A stretch of 64,000 bases of DNA, from positions 124,001 to 188,000 of the forward strand of contig CM073323.1 of NCBI GenBank assembly GCA_037043015.1. Direction: 5' to 3'. The translations under genes and the position numbers were made by a program. Of this stretch, positions 24,131 to 34,898 are shown one piece after another; within the stretch, counting starts at the first letter, position 1, and each line of letters begins with the position of its first letter. Source of the DNA: Bryum argenteum. Its lineage: Eukaryota; Streptophyta; Bryopsida; Bryales; Bryaceae. The notes below the pieces were generated by a model. It worked only from the letters and a program-made list of their open reading frames with translations, was not told the origin of the DNA and made no database searches.

Positions 24131-24485
24131 TCAACAGAAACGGAAGAAGAAGAGAGGAGGTTTGAAGTTTAGTGGTTCTTAACAGCGCAGGCGGATGGTG
24201 TTGAGGAGGAAAGAGTCAATGTCTCAATCCAAATGCGATGGAACAAGAGAGGTGCGCGAACTTGTAGGGAATGCGGAGCGGCCGGAGCCAACCACATTCC
24301 AACTGAGGTGTATTAGACGAGCCACTAACTTAGAGAGTGTTTCAGAGATCGATGAGTATGATAAAGTAGAGGAAGATTGCGAGAAAACTATAGACGAGGT
24401 TTTCTCTACTGCTTCAAAGTATTGCACTTCCCAGAGTGATTCTCACCACGCCGAGAATGACGATGAAGACCAAGGAGTTGATTAA
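24131..24485 (+). pseudogene. Small basic protein gene, copy 1 (decayed)
   Basis: In one frame the sequence gives RKKKRGGLKFSGS followed by a stop, and then RRRMVLRRKESMS and an acidic tail ending DDEDQGVD before TAA at 24,485. This matches the N-terminal plan of the partner genes at 51.5 kb (RRGGIKFSGSK) and 18.7 kb (KKRGGTCFSNTK). The start codon and the KMR.LNLD core are not evident. It is divergent from transposase copy 1, as expected for the element. Confidence 0.45.
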
Positions 24486-25285
24486 GATGAATTGGTAATT
24501 TTTCAATTGCACATTAACTTCTCTATTTGCCTAATCTAAGTACTTATTGTTGGGTGACAAATTTTTTTATTGACATATTAAAATTTGCCCTTAATAGTTG
24601 GATAGTTTATTTGGATACTTTTTACATATTAAAAAATTGTTTCTCGTGTAAAACTATTTTGTAAACTCGATGGTATCTCGTCTTATATCAGTTATATGTG
24701 TGGGAGGATGAGGGTCTTGGAACTTTATTCTATGATGTCATGCATTATAGCATAGGCATCATATGCTTTGATTTGCCCAAACATGGGGCATCTTTTACCG
24801 TTCAAACCATTTGAAGAATAATCAACTGTAGTTTTTTATGATTTTTTTTTTACATACATACAATTTCTAGATCCATCGTAACGTCTTTCTAGTTGCAAAT
24901 TTTCGGATCCAAATGACATTGGTATTGGATGTGCAAATTAATTTTACATTGGAATAAGTGAAAAAATATATGCACTTTTAAAAGCTGGATCTTCATTATC
25001 CACCGTTACATTTTAATTTCATAATTGAGATTGCTTCCTGTAATAGATTAGTTTTAGTGGTAGATTCCTTATCCTAATAAAAAATTATAATGAATGTAGG
25101 GCATGGATTTGAATGCAAAAGTTCCAGGTTTTGACCGTTTTTTCGTTGTAAACTTTGGGACATTTTTCACCATTGAAAGGCCAATATTTGAGCCAATTTT
25201 TTTTTTTAAAAATGATTTGTTTAAGTACGAGTGTGTTTTTGGGATGAAGATGAGCAACTTCGTAGTTTATGATTTTTTGGTTGGA
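24486..25285. other. AT-rich spacer inside the composite element
   Basis: No gene recognised. Poly-A/T tracts are common. No terminal repeat of either type is visible here, which is part of the case for treating the transposase and the ParB-methyltransferase gene as one element. Confidence 0.4.
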
Positions 25286-25375
25286 TACCACGCCCGATAC
25301 CATGAGGCCCGATACCATGAGGCCCGATACCCGGCCATGAGGTCCGATACCATGAGGCCCGATACCCGGCCACGG
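25286..25375. repeat. Short tandem repeat, 15-bp GATACCATGAGGCCC unit
   Basis: Units of GATACCATGAGGCCC (15 bp), with longer variants inserting CGGCCATGAGGTC, repeat about five times. Confidence 0.8.
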
Positions 25376-25444
25376 GGGGCAAGGGCACCATTGAAGCCGT
25401 TGGGGCAGGGCTCCAGGGCCATCGCGCCGAGTCTGGTTGCCAAC

Positions 25445-25573
25445 CAGGGCTTCTTTTTTCGTTTGCCAGATTCCCCTCTTGGCCAGTAACATATCTTCCT
25501 TCCAGAATATGACCTAACCCATGTTTGACAGCAAAGGGAATCTGTCAGTTTGTTGCCAAAAAAAAAAACGCTG
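25445..25573. mobile_element. hAT-like MITE, copy 1
   Basis: A 129-bp element starting CAGGGCTTCTTTTTTCG and ending AAAACGCTG. Its two ends form an imperfect inverted repeat (CAG(G/C)G, T-run, GCCAGATTCCC/GACAGATTCCC). It is flanked by the perfect 8-bp duplication TTGCCAAC (25,437-25,444 and 25,574-25,581). CAGNG tips with an 8-bp duplication are typical of hAT-family non-autonomous elements. Confidence 0.88.
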
Positions 25574-25675
25574 TTGCCAACCCTAAGCCGTCGCTGGAGC
25601 ATGCTTTTTTCCTCTCTTGTTTTGTGAAGCGAGGAGTTGTTTTTTCCTCTTCGGATCCAAGTTATCCTCACAGTA

Positions 25676-25909
25676 ATGGCTGGGCCGATTGGAGGAGAGA
25701 TTCAGGTTGGAGAACGAACCCGAGTCGGAGGAGATCACGATGTTGGAGCGGGAAGGGAGGATGCAGACGTCGACGTGGTGAGCATTCAGACACAGGATTC
25801 GTTTTGGGGGCATCTAAGAACTTGTGGGAAAACTTTGCCCATTTGGATTGAAGTAGGAAGAGAGAGTATCCTCGCTAAATTGGAGACCGAGACAGACACA
25901 CAAGAAGAG
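25676..25909 (+). CDS. Putative first coding exon of the ParB-methyltransferase gene
   Basis: ATG at 25,676 opens 78 codons (MAGPIGGEIQVGERTRVGGD...) ending at a good donor, GAG|GTAAGA. The phase (0) matches the next exon at 29,428, and both are rich in acidic residues. The intron would be about 3.5 kb and holds the palindrome array and one MITE. No domain is recognised. That it belongs to the same gene as the ParB-like exons is inferred from strand, phase and position, not from homology. Confidence 0.35.
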
Positions 25910-26628
25910 GTAAGATCGACCTGTTCATACCTTTCTACATTCTGATCAACCTAAACCCTCATGAACTGCTCTTCGTGATCATGCTCGTCGTGGTCCTGTT
26001 CAATCTTCGTGATCTTGTTCCTGGTAATCGTCGGGGACATTAACCGCTCTTCCTTCAACAACAAAATTGATAGAATGTTCTCCATACATCGGTTAAGGGT
26101 TTAAGGTCCGTGAAATCGCAATGCTGAATCGGGTGTTACGTCTAAAATTCCGAGTGTCGGAAATCCATCTCTCATCGGCTCAATTGTGTAAGGGTTTGGG
26201 CTTTTGAGTAGGATCAAGGAAGTTGCAAGTAGGATTGTCTGACCTGACGCTTTCATTCTGCAAGTTGACCAAACGGGTTATGTAGCAGTCTTAGAACTAC
26301 GACGGAGCTTCCTACTGAACAACTTTCTATCGGAGATTTAAGTCGGTACAATTCTTTTGCACCTCAGGGTAGTGGTCATGGATGTCACGGCGATGGCAGT
26401 GTCGCATATTCATCGTTCATCGAGTCGTTCTTACAACAAAATTTTGCAAGGGTTCAGGGGTTCAGCGGTACAAGCTTGAATGTGTGAGCCTTGATGTTAT
26501 TAAAGACAACATGCCGTAAAGTATGCTTGCACTGCTACCTCATCTGACGTCGAACTTGTTGTTCGAATCTCTCTCAGCAACCAAACGTGAGTCTGCGATG
26601 AACACGATTGGTGTCGTCTGGGTTCTAG

Positions 26629-27415
26629 AATTTCTACCCCTACCCTCGTGTACGAGGGAGGCTTGGAGACTTTTAAGATTCGTGGTCAGCATCTCTGAAG
26701 GGTTGACTGATCATCGTAATCGTGGTCTAGATCATCGTGATCGTGGTCTGATCATTGTGATCAACTTGTTCATCATTCTGCTGCTGTGTGGAGAAAGCCA
26801 AGTTAAGGGCTCAAGACCTTTGATGTAAGGTAGGCATTAAAATGATATCTTACCAGTCTGTAAGAATGTGAAGGACTCAGTTTCTTGATAAAGTGGGATC
26901 CAAACGCCAATTTGGTGGGAGAGTATGATGGTCGATCAACGCTCCTGTTCCTTCCTTCGTTTCTTGAGAGGTCCAGTGACGCAACAGAGATACTTCGATC
27001 TTTTGTCCATTTAGAAGCGGCCAAGCTGGAGTCCCGATGATATATGTAGACGTAAAACCTGGAGAATTCAACCAGTTCGAAGACCAGTTCGAGGACTTCG
27101 TGATCAACTTGATCAAGTTGTTCGTGTGGAACAGCGAATGAGGGGTGCCCTCGTGTACGAGGGTGGGTAAGATGTAAACCTCGTGTTTGATCTAAACCCG
27201 GGTTCTAGAATTTCTACTTCTACCCTCGTGTACGAGGGAGGCTTGGAGACTGTTAAGATTCGTGGTCAGCATCTCTGAAGGGTTAACCGATCATCGTAAT
27301 CGTAGTCTAGATGATCATAATCGTGGTCTAGATCATCGTGATTGTGGTCTGATCATTGTGATCAACTTGTTCATCATTTTGCTGTTGTGTGGAGAGAAGC
27401 CAAGTTAAGGGCTCC
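26629..27415. repeat. About 200-bp direct repeat pair
   Basis: The block beginning GGTTCTAGAATTTCTAC, containing TACCCTCGTGTACGAGGGAG, ATCATCGTAATCGT words and a GTGTGGAGA...AGCCAAGTTAAGGGCTC tail, occurs at about 26,629-26,815 and again at about 27,204-27,414 with high identity. Within each block ATCATCGTGATCGTGGTC is itself reiterated. Confidence 0.75.
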
Positions 27416-28703
27416 CTCGTGTACGATGGTAGTCAAGCGGTTGTTTCTGATGATCATCGTGTTCAAGTTCTTCGTGATTTTGTGATGATCATCGTGTTCA
27501 AGGTCCCCCGATATTTGTTCTTCGTGATGATCATCCTGTTCAAGTTCCCCCGAAATTGTGATTTTGGTGGTGGTCAACAGAACACCCTGGATTCATGAAC
27601 TTGTACGTGTACCCTCGTACACGAGGGAGTGTTGGACGCTGGTCATCGTCTACTCGTCTTCATGACATGAGGGCATGGTCAGCAATAAAAGGTGGTGATA
27701 CTGTTAATAATTGTGATCGTTTTCATCTACTCATCTTCGTGTTTTTGTTGATCTGGTCGTGAAATTTCGTGGTAACTTCGAGTGAAGGGGTGCCCTCGCG
27801 TACGAGTGTGGGATCAAATGGTTGCTGCTATGTGGGAAATCAGAATTTGAGGGCTTCCTCGTGTACGAGGATGCCCACACATATGTTTCTGCTTGTCTGA
27901 TCCTTTCATGCTGACGGTCTGATTAATGAATGGGGCATGAGCTCGTGTACGAGGATTTCCAGGGAATCGGGTACTGGTCTTTGTGATGCTGTTTATTTTC
28001 TTGATTTTGTCAAGCAGACATGAGGGTGGTCAAACCAGGGTGACCTCGTATACGAGGTTGTAGTAATGGGAGTCATATCTGCTACTATTTAATCTTCATT
28101 ATGCTCTCAAAATCTTAAATCTTCTAAATTTAGGATATTCTTGTAGTTCATTATGATTAAATTGACCATTCTTGCAAATTATTGTAGTTTTTGGTGCATT
28201 CATTTCGTTCCATTGTTTTTGAGGTAAGGTAGGCATTAAAATGTTTCTCTATTGAACCGATTTTGATTATACTTCGTTTACAAAGAAGGATAGCAAATAG
28301 AGTTTCGACGGGTGCCTCGTGTATGAGGTTGGGTAAAGAATTCGGTTGTTGATCATATTTTTGTCTATTCTTTTGATTACATTTTGGGCATGGGCATTGT
28401 GCTCAGCGTTTTTTTTTTTTTGGCAACAAACTGACAGATTCCCTTTGCTGTCAAACATGGGTTAGGTCATATTCTGGAAGGAAGATATGTTACTGGCCAA
28501 GAGGGGAATCTGGCGAACGAAAAAAGAAGCCCTGATTGTGCTTAAGCATCTCTCCACTTATGGTAGGGATCCTCGTATACAAGGGTGGGAGGGAGTCTAA
28601 ACCAGTTAGATCAAAAGTTTGTAAATGTTGGTAACCATTTGAAACAATGGGCTTTGGAATTGGGCATCACTCCACTTGTGGTAGGTACCCTCGTATACGA
28701 GGG
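26643..28703. repeat. Array of CCTCGTGTACGAGG palindromes
   Basis: At least twelve copies of the palindromic core CTCGT-GT/AT/AC-ACGAG occur at about 26,643, 27,148, 27,223, 27,416, 27,611, 27,791, 27,857, 27,941, 28,043, 28,314, 28,571 and 28,687, spaced roughly 65-500 bp. The dyad is kept while the centre varies (GT, AC, AT). Further copies lie at 21,261 and 47,326, all inside the composite element. The array lies in the inferred intron upstream of the ParB-like exons. It may be a protein-binding array. Confidence 0.7.
28404..28534. mobile_element. hAT-like MITE, copy 2 (inverted)
   Basis: A 131-bp element, the reverse complement of the MITE at 25,445 with only a few differences, flanked by the perfect 8-bp duplication ATTGTGCT (28,396-28,403 and 28,535-28,542). 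The near identity of the two copies suggests recent movement. Confidence 0.88.
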
Positions 28704-29427
28704 TGGGCGTATATAGGAGAAAATTTCAGCCAACTTTGATCATTATAATCTCACAAATGAAGAAAAATCAACGGTTCATATTTGAGATGTGAGTAGAATG
28801 CCAAGTTCAATTTCAGATCCTACGGTTAAATCTTCTAAATAATTTTTAGATTGGGATTCTTTAAGCCTAAAGTAGAAGAAGGTCAAATTTTGTGTGTTAG
28901 ATTATTTTGCATCAAGAAAATGGTAGGGGCTAAACTAGTTAGATCAAGAGTTTGTAAATGTGGAAAATCGTTTGAAATAATTGAAATTAATTATCATAGG
29001 CTTCTACGGAAGTGGGTTTGCTAAACGGTTTATGTTTGAAATAATGTGCATTTCCAATTGTCATAGAAAGAACCTCAAACTCTTAATTGAATCTCCAGTA
29101 TGATATTCGATGCTTATTTGTTTGGGTAGGTGGCATGTTGGGCAAGTGGGTAAAATCTGGCTTTCCTTGGGCTCAACTATGCGTACAATGTTTCTATAGT
29201 GGTTTTGAATGTTCTCTTGTTTGTAAAGTTTCCGATACCTACTATTTGAATCTTTGAGTCCTAGAAGAAATATTTAGTAGATATGTTACTCTACATTCTT
29301 GAGCTCGAAATTCAACCATCTCTTTTTGTTTCAGTCTGAACATGGTTTAATTTGTTGTGTGAATTATTCTTTTTTGCCAGTGTGCACTCATGATTATTAC
29401 TAAAACTCTATTTTTTTTTGGGTGCAG

Positions 29428-29754
29428 GAGTTCTCTGCGGATAGCATAGATCATGTCATTGAGTCTGACACTGATAGTAGTGATTTTGATGGATCAAGTC
29501 AGCATTTTCAAAAATGGATTGGAGACCGTACCGTTGTCTTAGGTTTACCTGCGACGATCATTGCTATGGCTGAGCCCTCTAATGGGGATTCTTTTCCTCG
29601 TTCCAATGTTACATCATCCAATATTGTTGACAAGGAGGATCATGCTCTATATATGAGAGAATGGCGATGTCATACACATGAGAAGAGACTAGAAGCTCGA
29701 GATGCGGCCCGTTTAGCCCCTAGACGGTCTCCTAGTTTAACATCTTTTACTTAA
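29428..29754 (+). CDS. Putative second exon of the ParB-methyltransferase gene
   Basis: After the acceptor GGTGCAG the frame reads EFSADSIDHVIESDTDSSD and later EDHALYMREWRCHTHEKRLEARDAARLAPRR, ending at a stop at 29,754. The middle is Ser/Asn-rich and the end basic. A donor that would join it in phase to the next exon at 29,931 is not obvious, so the real 3' edge is unknown. No domain recognised. Confidence 0.35.
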   Translation, partial: EFSADSIDHVIESDTDSSDFDGSSQHFQKWIGDRTVVLGLPATIIAMAEPSNGDSFPRSNVTSSNIVDKEDHALYMREWRCHTHEKRLEARDAARLAPRRSPSLTSFT

Positions 29755-29930
29755 CTTGATTCATGATTTCTCTCAATCACATTGTATTGTCTTTGACAAT
29801 ATAATTATTTATATTTTTTATTATCCATGGATGATAATTTACTAATCATCATATTCTTATTGATATATATCTATTGACATTTCTTGTCTACATAAGTTTA
29901 ATTTATTGTTTTACCCTTTCATTTATCCAG

Positions 29931-31107
29931 CCAAGGGATGCCTATGACGATAATGAGAATGGCGAGCATATTCCCTTGAGTATTCCGGAGACCCAACCCA
30001 TAGAAGAGGATCGGAGTTTCCCGAACGTCCCGTCACCATCCACTGGACAAGACATCCCCCCCCCCCGTGACCACATGAGTGACATTCAGAATGGGGACGG
30101 ACCAACGCTTGCTCTGGATCAAGGTGCCCAAGCAGTGCTTCCTAGTGAGCATCTTGCTATTGTTCACGCAGCGCACGCCCTTGGGCTTGCTTCACCGGAG
30201 AGAGAGCAACAAATGGAGGGCCCGTCATCTCTTTCCGAGGATTCCGACAATGATGAGGCCGCTAAACATCCTTCACATCTCAAGGACAAGGATATGAAGT
30301 TTAGCGAGCACGAGATTCGAGTTTGCACCACGACGGACACGGTTAGGGCCATCAAGGGGATTCTCAACAAACCGGAAGATAAGTCTCGGTTTCGAATTCC
30401 TTTATGTCGCCTTAAATCTTACCCGAAGGTTAGACCTGTTCTTGAAGCCGACGTCCAGAGGCTTCAAAACGAGTTTGCCCGAGGTTATAGGGAGGGTGAT
30501 CGCGTCATGTACGTCTCGTTATATGACGAGGATAGTCGGGATCTTCTTGTTTCCCCGGAGATTGTCAGCACTTGGGATGAACATTAGGTGAATGAAAATA
30601 GACGATTCGAGGACGACCTCTCTCGTGACGTCCACCTCCATCAATTTCAAGGCAAAATGTTTTTTGTCTATGAAAAGAATCACCGTTTGGCTGCATGGAT
30701 GCGAGAGATTGGAGAGTTTCACCAAGACAATCCTTCTTGGCACATTCGGGTTGACTGCATCGTGCTTGATGCACGGGGAAGGAATGGCGTTCTCGTCAAC
30801 ACCATGGCTGACGTCAATTGGTAAGTTGGTTGTCTTCTATGAAGTTCGCTTTACATTGTTTTTTTCATTAAGCTTATCTTCTCACATCCTTATGCATACG
30901 GTTGGAATTGTAGGTCGACCGAGAACAACTTCGTGAAGAGTAGTCTTCCAGCGAAGTTACAACGTATTCGGACGTTTGGATCCATGAAACTTGAGGCTTT
31001 CAGGGACTTGATTTCGGAAGAGGCATATGATTTTTGCCAAAAAGAGAAATCAAGGCGTATGACTTGGTATTCTGACAGTTGACGTATTTGTAGCATTCTT
31101 GTTCAAG
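29931..31107 (+). pseudogene. ParB/sulfiredoxin-like domain exons of the ParB-methyltransferase gene
   Basis: Exon 29,931-30,820 starts PRDAYDDNENGEHIP, an acidic low-complexity region. A globular part follows with FRIPLCRLKSYPKVRPVLEA, DVQRLQNEFARGYREGD, QGKMFFVYEKNHRLAAWM and WHIRVDCIVLD. This is the ParB N-terminal pattern: a VRP segment, a helix 'xxLxxxFxxG', then 'G-x-x-x-V-x-x-x-N-H-R-x-x-A' (the GxxR-like box) and a strand. The next exon starts at 30,914 and encodes TENNFVKSSLPAKLQRIRTFG. ParB-like domains fused to amino-methyltransferases are well known in bacteria and phages. Breaks: an in-frame TAG at 30,585-30,587 with ParB-like sequence continuing in frame beyond it, and a TGA at 31,080. 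The donor AAG|GTAATC at 31,107 opens the intron that received the gypsy element. The ParB call is by motif pattern only. Confidence 0.5.
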
Positions 31108-31152
31108 GTAATCATTTTAAGTATTGTTCTTCCAAATACTGCTTATGACTAT

Positions 31153-34100
31153 TGTCGGACCCCGTTTTTTTCGATTTTTGGCCATTATGTTCTAATGCGC
31201 ATTAAGAATAAGTATAGTGTTTAGAATCCGACCTATGTATTTGTTAAGCCGTATACTTTAAGACAATTACGTTTTTACAAATAAAGGACTTAGCTAAAAT
31301 CTAGTTTCTGTTAAGTAGGACGGATTTGCCAATCCGTACTCTGTCCCCGTACGGCTAGGACGTGCTGTCAGAGGACGGATTAGGAGTTATGATGGTAGGT
31401 AAAGGACGGAGTGGCGAAGAATATAATAAATAGCGAGAAATCTAGAAGGCGGCCCCGTACGGGGAAGTACAATGATGGCGGCGGACCATGTCATGATGGT
31501 CGGACTTAACTCCGGCCCCCTCGATATAAGGCAACCCGTCCGCCCTTGTCGTCACCTGCCTCCTCGTTTTCTGCGCCCCTTGTCGTCTTGCGCCCCGCCC
31601 CGTCTTTCGCTTTCCGTCCTTAGTCCGCGATCCGCCCACCGGCCGACCTTAGCCCGGCGACACTCTATTTCCTTGCGCACTTCTTTCCGATGGCGGGGCG
31701 GCTTCCACTTCCGCTCGGGAGCGGGAGGAGTCAAGATCTCCATCAAGCTCGTGTCACCATGCATTCCGATCGAGGAGGACGAAAAAAAAGTCCTTGACGG
31801 AAGATCTCGAAAGGATGGGATTAGCCGGCCTGCTGATACGCCCGGGGTTTGCGCGACGCGAGATGGTGCGCGAGATCAAGGTCGGCGCGCCAAACCCGAT
31901 TCGAGGGGACGGTTAGAGGAAAGCCGGCTTCTGGGACGGCCGAAAGATCGAGAGTCAAGCACGGCCTGGACCAGAAACAACGGAGTAGGGTTGTGCGGCG
32001 GAAACACAAGTGGGCGAAGAAGGCGTTCCACGGAGATCCGCACAAGCACAACGGCTACTCAATAGAAGATTGTAAGAATCCGAGGGAGCGCGCCGTCATC
32101 AAGTTCTTGGCGCCGATTATTCACGGGGAGAAGCCGCACCGCATCACCGTCTGGTAGCCAACACCGTCCCGGGTTCCTTGCGTGGCGAACGAGAGACGGA
32201 CTGGGGGATGATCATCCGCGACTTGGTCGCCCGGCTTGCGGAGAACGTAGGTAAAACCCGTCCTAGCCCTATTACTCCTTTTCTTTACCACCCGCATAAG
32301 AAGGAGGAGGTGGTGCACGGATGAGGAGGAGTCGAACTATGAGATCGCTACCGTCGTCGCAAAACAACGGCGTATTCGAATCGGAGGAGAGTACGGATAG
32401 CAAGGCCGTGTACTCGGATGAGGAGGAGGACGAGGTCGGATCGAGATGAAGGGGGACGTTCCACCCGACGCACTGTAAGAGCCGGCTCGGAGGCAACCCC
32501 ACCACGAGCGCGTCGAGGTAATCATCCTTCCGTCCCGTCCCCTCCCACGAATCCGACCGAGGCCGGAACTCGATCGAGGAGGCCAGCCTTCGAGGCCGGT
32601 AGATGAAGGGGAAGTTACGGCCGATTGGGAGAACCCCATGAATCCGAACGACCCCCGACTTCCCCCACTTCTCAGTCCGTCCGCCAATCACCCGGATCCC
32701 ATGAGGCGAGCATGGCACCACTTCACGGAAGCCAGGTGCCAGTACTTCCTCTACCAAGAAATGCTGGCGAAGCTATGCCAAGAATTTGGAGTGAAGACGT
32801 TGCTGGAGGTCAAGGCGAAGTGGGATTCCAAGCCGGACGCGGAGCAATTTCGACAAATGGAGAAGCAAGTGACCAAGCTGGTCCTGGAGAATAGACGGCT
32901 TCGCGAGACGGTCAGGAGAAGGGAGGAGGAACTCCTGGTCGGAAGGCAGGCCGTAATCACGGCAAACGAACAGGTCGTGAAGCTCGTAGAAATCTGCGAG
33001 GTTCCGGCCGAGGTGCTGCAGAGGGCGAACTTGTTCGAGGCCGGAATTTTGGAGTCGGAGGTTTTCAAGGCGGAGACATTCAAGAAGTTCCTCTTGGCGG
33101 CGAAGACGTACGCTACGAAAGTGGAGAAGAGCAACGCCGAGGTCAAGGTGTTGCTCGACGCCGTCCGAGAGCAGATGAAGGAGGTAGTGATGCCGGCCTT
33201 CACTTCTACTCCGGCCAAGACTCCGCGGCGGATACAAAGAAGGACGGATCTTTGGCCGTCGATCCGACCGACCCGAAGGGCAAGGCGAAGGTGAAGACGG
33301 AGTCGGATGCACCCGCCCCAAACTCGCCGGCCAAGAATACGCGCACCGCGAAGAGGAAGCTCACGGCCGAGGAATACGAGAAGTCCCGGAGCGCGAAGCT
33401 TCACGACATCGGCCTCGAGCATTCCGAAGAGGAAGAGTTGAAGAGCGGGGGCGAGACTAACTCCAGCGAGGGCGAGTACGTGATCACCGACACGGGCAAG
33501 AGGGTGAAGGCGGGGCGTATCGCAAATGACGCCATCAAGCGGCCAAGCACGGAGTTAGTTCGCGAAGGAAGAGGTAGGACGTCTTAGAGGACGGCTGTCA
33601 CAGGACGGCCAGGGCTAGGAGGCCGGATTGGTATCCGTCCTAGGCAGTATAGTGTTTTCTTTTTGGGAATGCGTGCCGCTTTTTGAGGAGTAGGCCTGGT
33701 AGGCCGGCGCCGCAATCCAGTTAGGGATCTAAGTCGTTGACTTAGAAGTACTTATAGGTGGAAGTTTGGCCACCTAAAACATTCCTTGCTTGAGTGTTAA
33801 TCAAACCTTCTTATGCGCATATTTGGTGTGATCATTTCCCTGTCTCCTTTTCAGTTGAGTGCTTGGAAAGCCGGATCTACTATGTGTGTTGTAAGTTGGG
33901 AGTTAGGAATCCGGATTCCTTGTTAGATCGTTTCTGTGGAGTTGAAGTCGGGTTGGGCGTATTCTTGAGTGCCTTGTGTCTTGAATCGGTCTAGGCGTCG
34001 AGAGAGGAAAACTACGTGTAAGCACTTACGATGCGGAAGGTTACGGGAGTACGATGTGTGAGGACGGATTCCAATCCGGCTTCCAGTTGCCACAGACTTG

Positions 34101-34576
34101 GGTTCCTCTGTAGTCTCAGAGGACGGATCAAGCGCAGTACGTGACCAAAATACGTGTAGACGTCTTCTAGCCGGATTCGGAGCTCTTGGAGTCTGTCATT
34201 GTAGTAAGGGTGATAGGGTAACCAGGACGGCCTGCGTGACCTGCTAGTTCGAACGGATAGGACGGATTAGTTGTGAGGACGTAATGTGTGCCTTAGTGTG
34301 TGTGTGTGTGTGTGTAGAGTCTAAGTGTGGAAGTTTCCGCCACGATAAACATAAGGGAAAGAGTCTTTGTGCATCCCCTCTTGCAAAGGGATACCCTTGC
34401 CCTGCAAGGCTAAAACATAAGTTGGGACTAGGAAACGGTTGTGGGTTTGGGTGTTCTAGCACTACTTGTCTTGGTCACTTCACAGAATCCCTGGAACGAT
34501 ACACGAGTCACCTGAACACGGGTTTTACACCAATAAACGTGTAAGGGAAGATAAAGTGAATACATGGCATCCGACA
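31153..34576 (+). repeat. 5' LTR of the gypsy element
   Basis: 3,424 bp against 3,414 bp for the 3' LTR. The two are close to identical over long stretches, but differences cluster in 34,010-34,260 here and in 41,000-43,000 in the other copy. It contains a coding region (see next entry) and a (GT)n run at 34,299-34,316. Confidence 0.92.
31733..33587 (+). CDS. LTR-encoded protein of the gypsy element
   Basis: Coding segments in several frames: 31,733-31,800 (KISIKLVSPCIPIEEDEKK), 31,980-32,157 (HKHNGYSIEDCKNPRERAVI), a TRPSPITPFLYHPH block near 32,250, 32,638-33,294 (AWHHFTEARCQYFLYQEMLA, then a coiled coil with RANLFEAGILESEVF and TFKKFLLAAKTYATKVEKSN) and 33,252-33,587 (basic PKGKAKVKTE and an acidic Ser-rich tail). 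The same order is found in the solo LTR at 5.8-10.6 kb (HEHDGFRVEYC, PLTPFLFHLYD, RANLF, FLKKHTTRIEGAL), where spacing and orientation also match. No gag, pol or env motif is present. Frameshifts interrupt both LTR copies at different places, so an intact parent frame likely existed. Function unknown. Confidence 0.55.
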
Positions 34577-34588
34577 TGTAAAAATTTT

Positions 34589-34606
34589 TGGCGCCGCTGC
34601 CGGGGA
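34589..34606 (+). promoter_or_regulatory. Primer-binding site, tRNA-Asp type
   Basis: TGGCGCCGCTGCCGGGGA begins 12 bp after the 5' LTR. It is complementary to the 3' end of a plant-type tRNA-Asp (CCCCGGCA.CGGCGCCA), as in Athila and other plant gypsy elements. Confidence 0.8.
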
Positions 34607-34898
34607 TTCTAACAGCTGACCGAGTGGTAGTGTTAGTACGTGAGGACGGATTCGGATAGGACGTACTCTTTATCCGGCCTGCTTGTGAGAATCGTTCTGC
34701 GTAGATACAGAAGCTGCAAGTGCAGGTCGGTTTCTATTGTTGTGAATGAAGTACTAGAGAGTTACCTAGTTACTTCTTTATGAGTCAGAAGGCACAAGAG
34801 GTGCAGGACGTAAGAAGGTCTGTCCGGATTGGTGCTAGGAGGTCGGAAGGTGTGAGTACTCGGCCGTCCCCCCGACGTCTGACGGCGCGTCGATTCAC

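Noticed and set aside
26643..28703. CRISPR-like array from evenly repeated palindromes
   Set aside because: Spacing is irregular (65 to 500 bp), flanks are partly duplicated rather than unique, and no cas-like gene is present.
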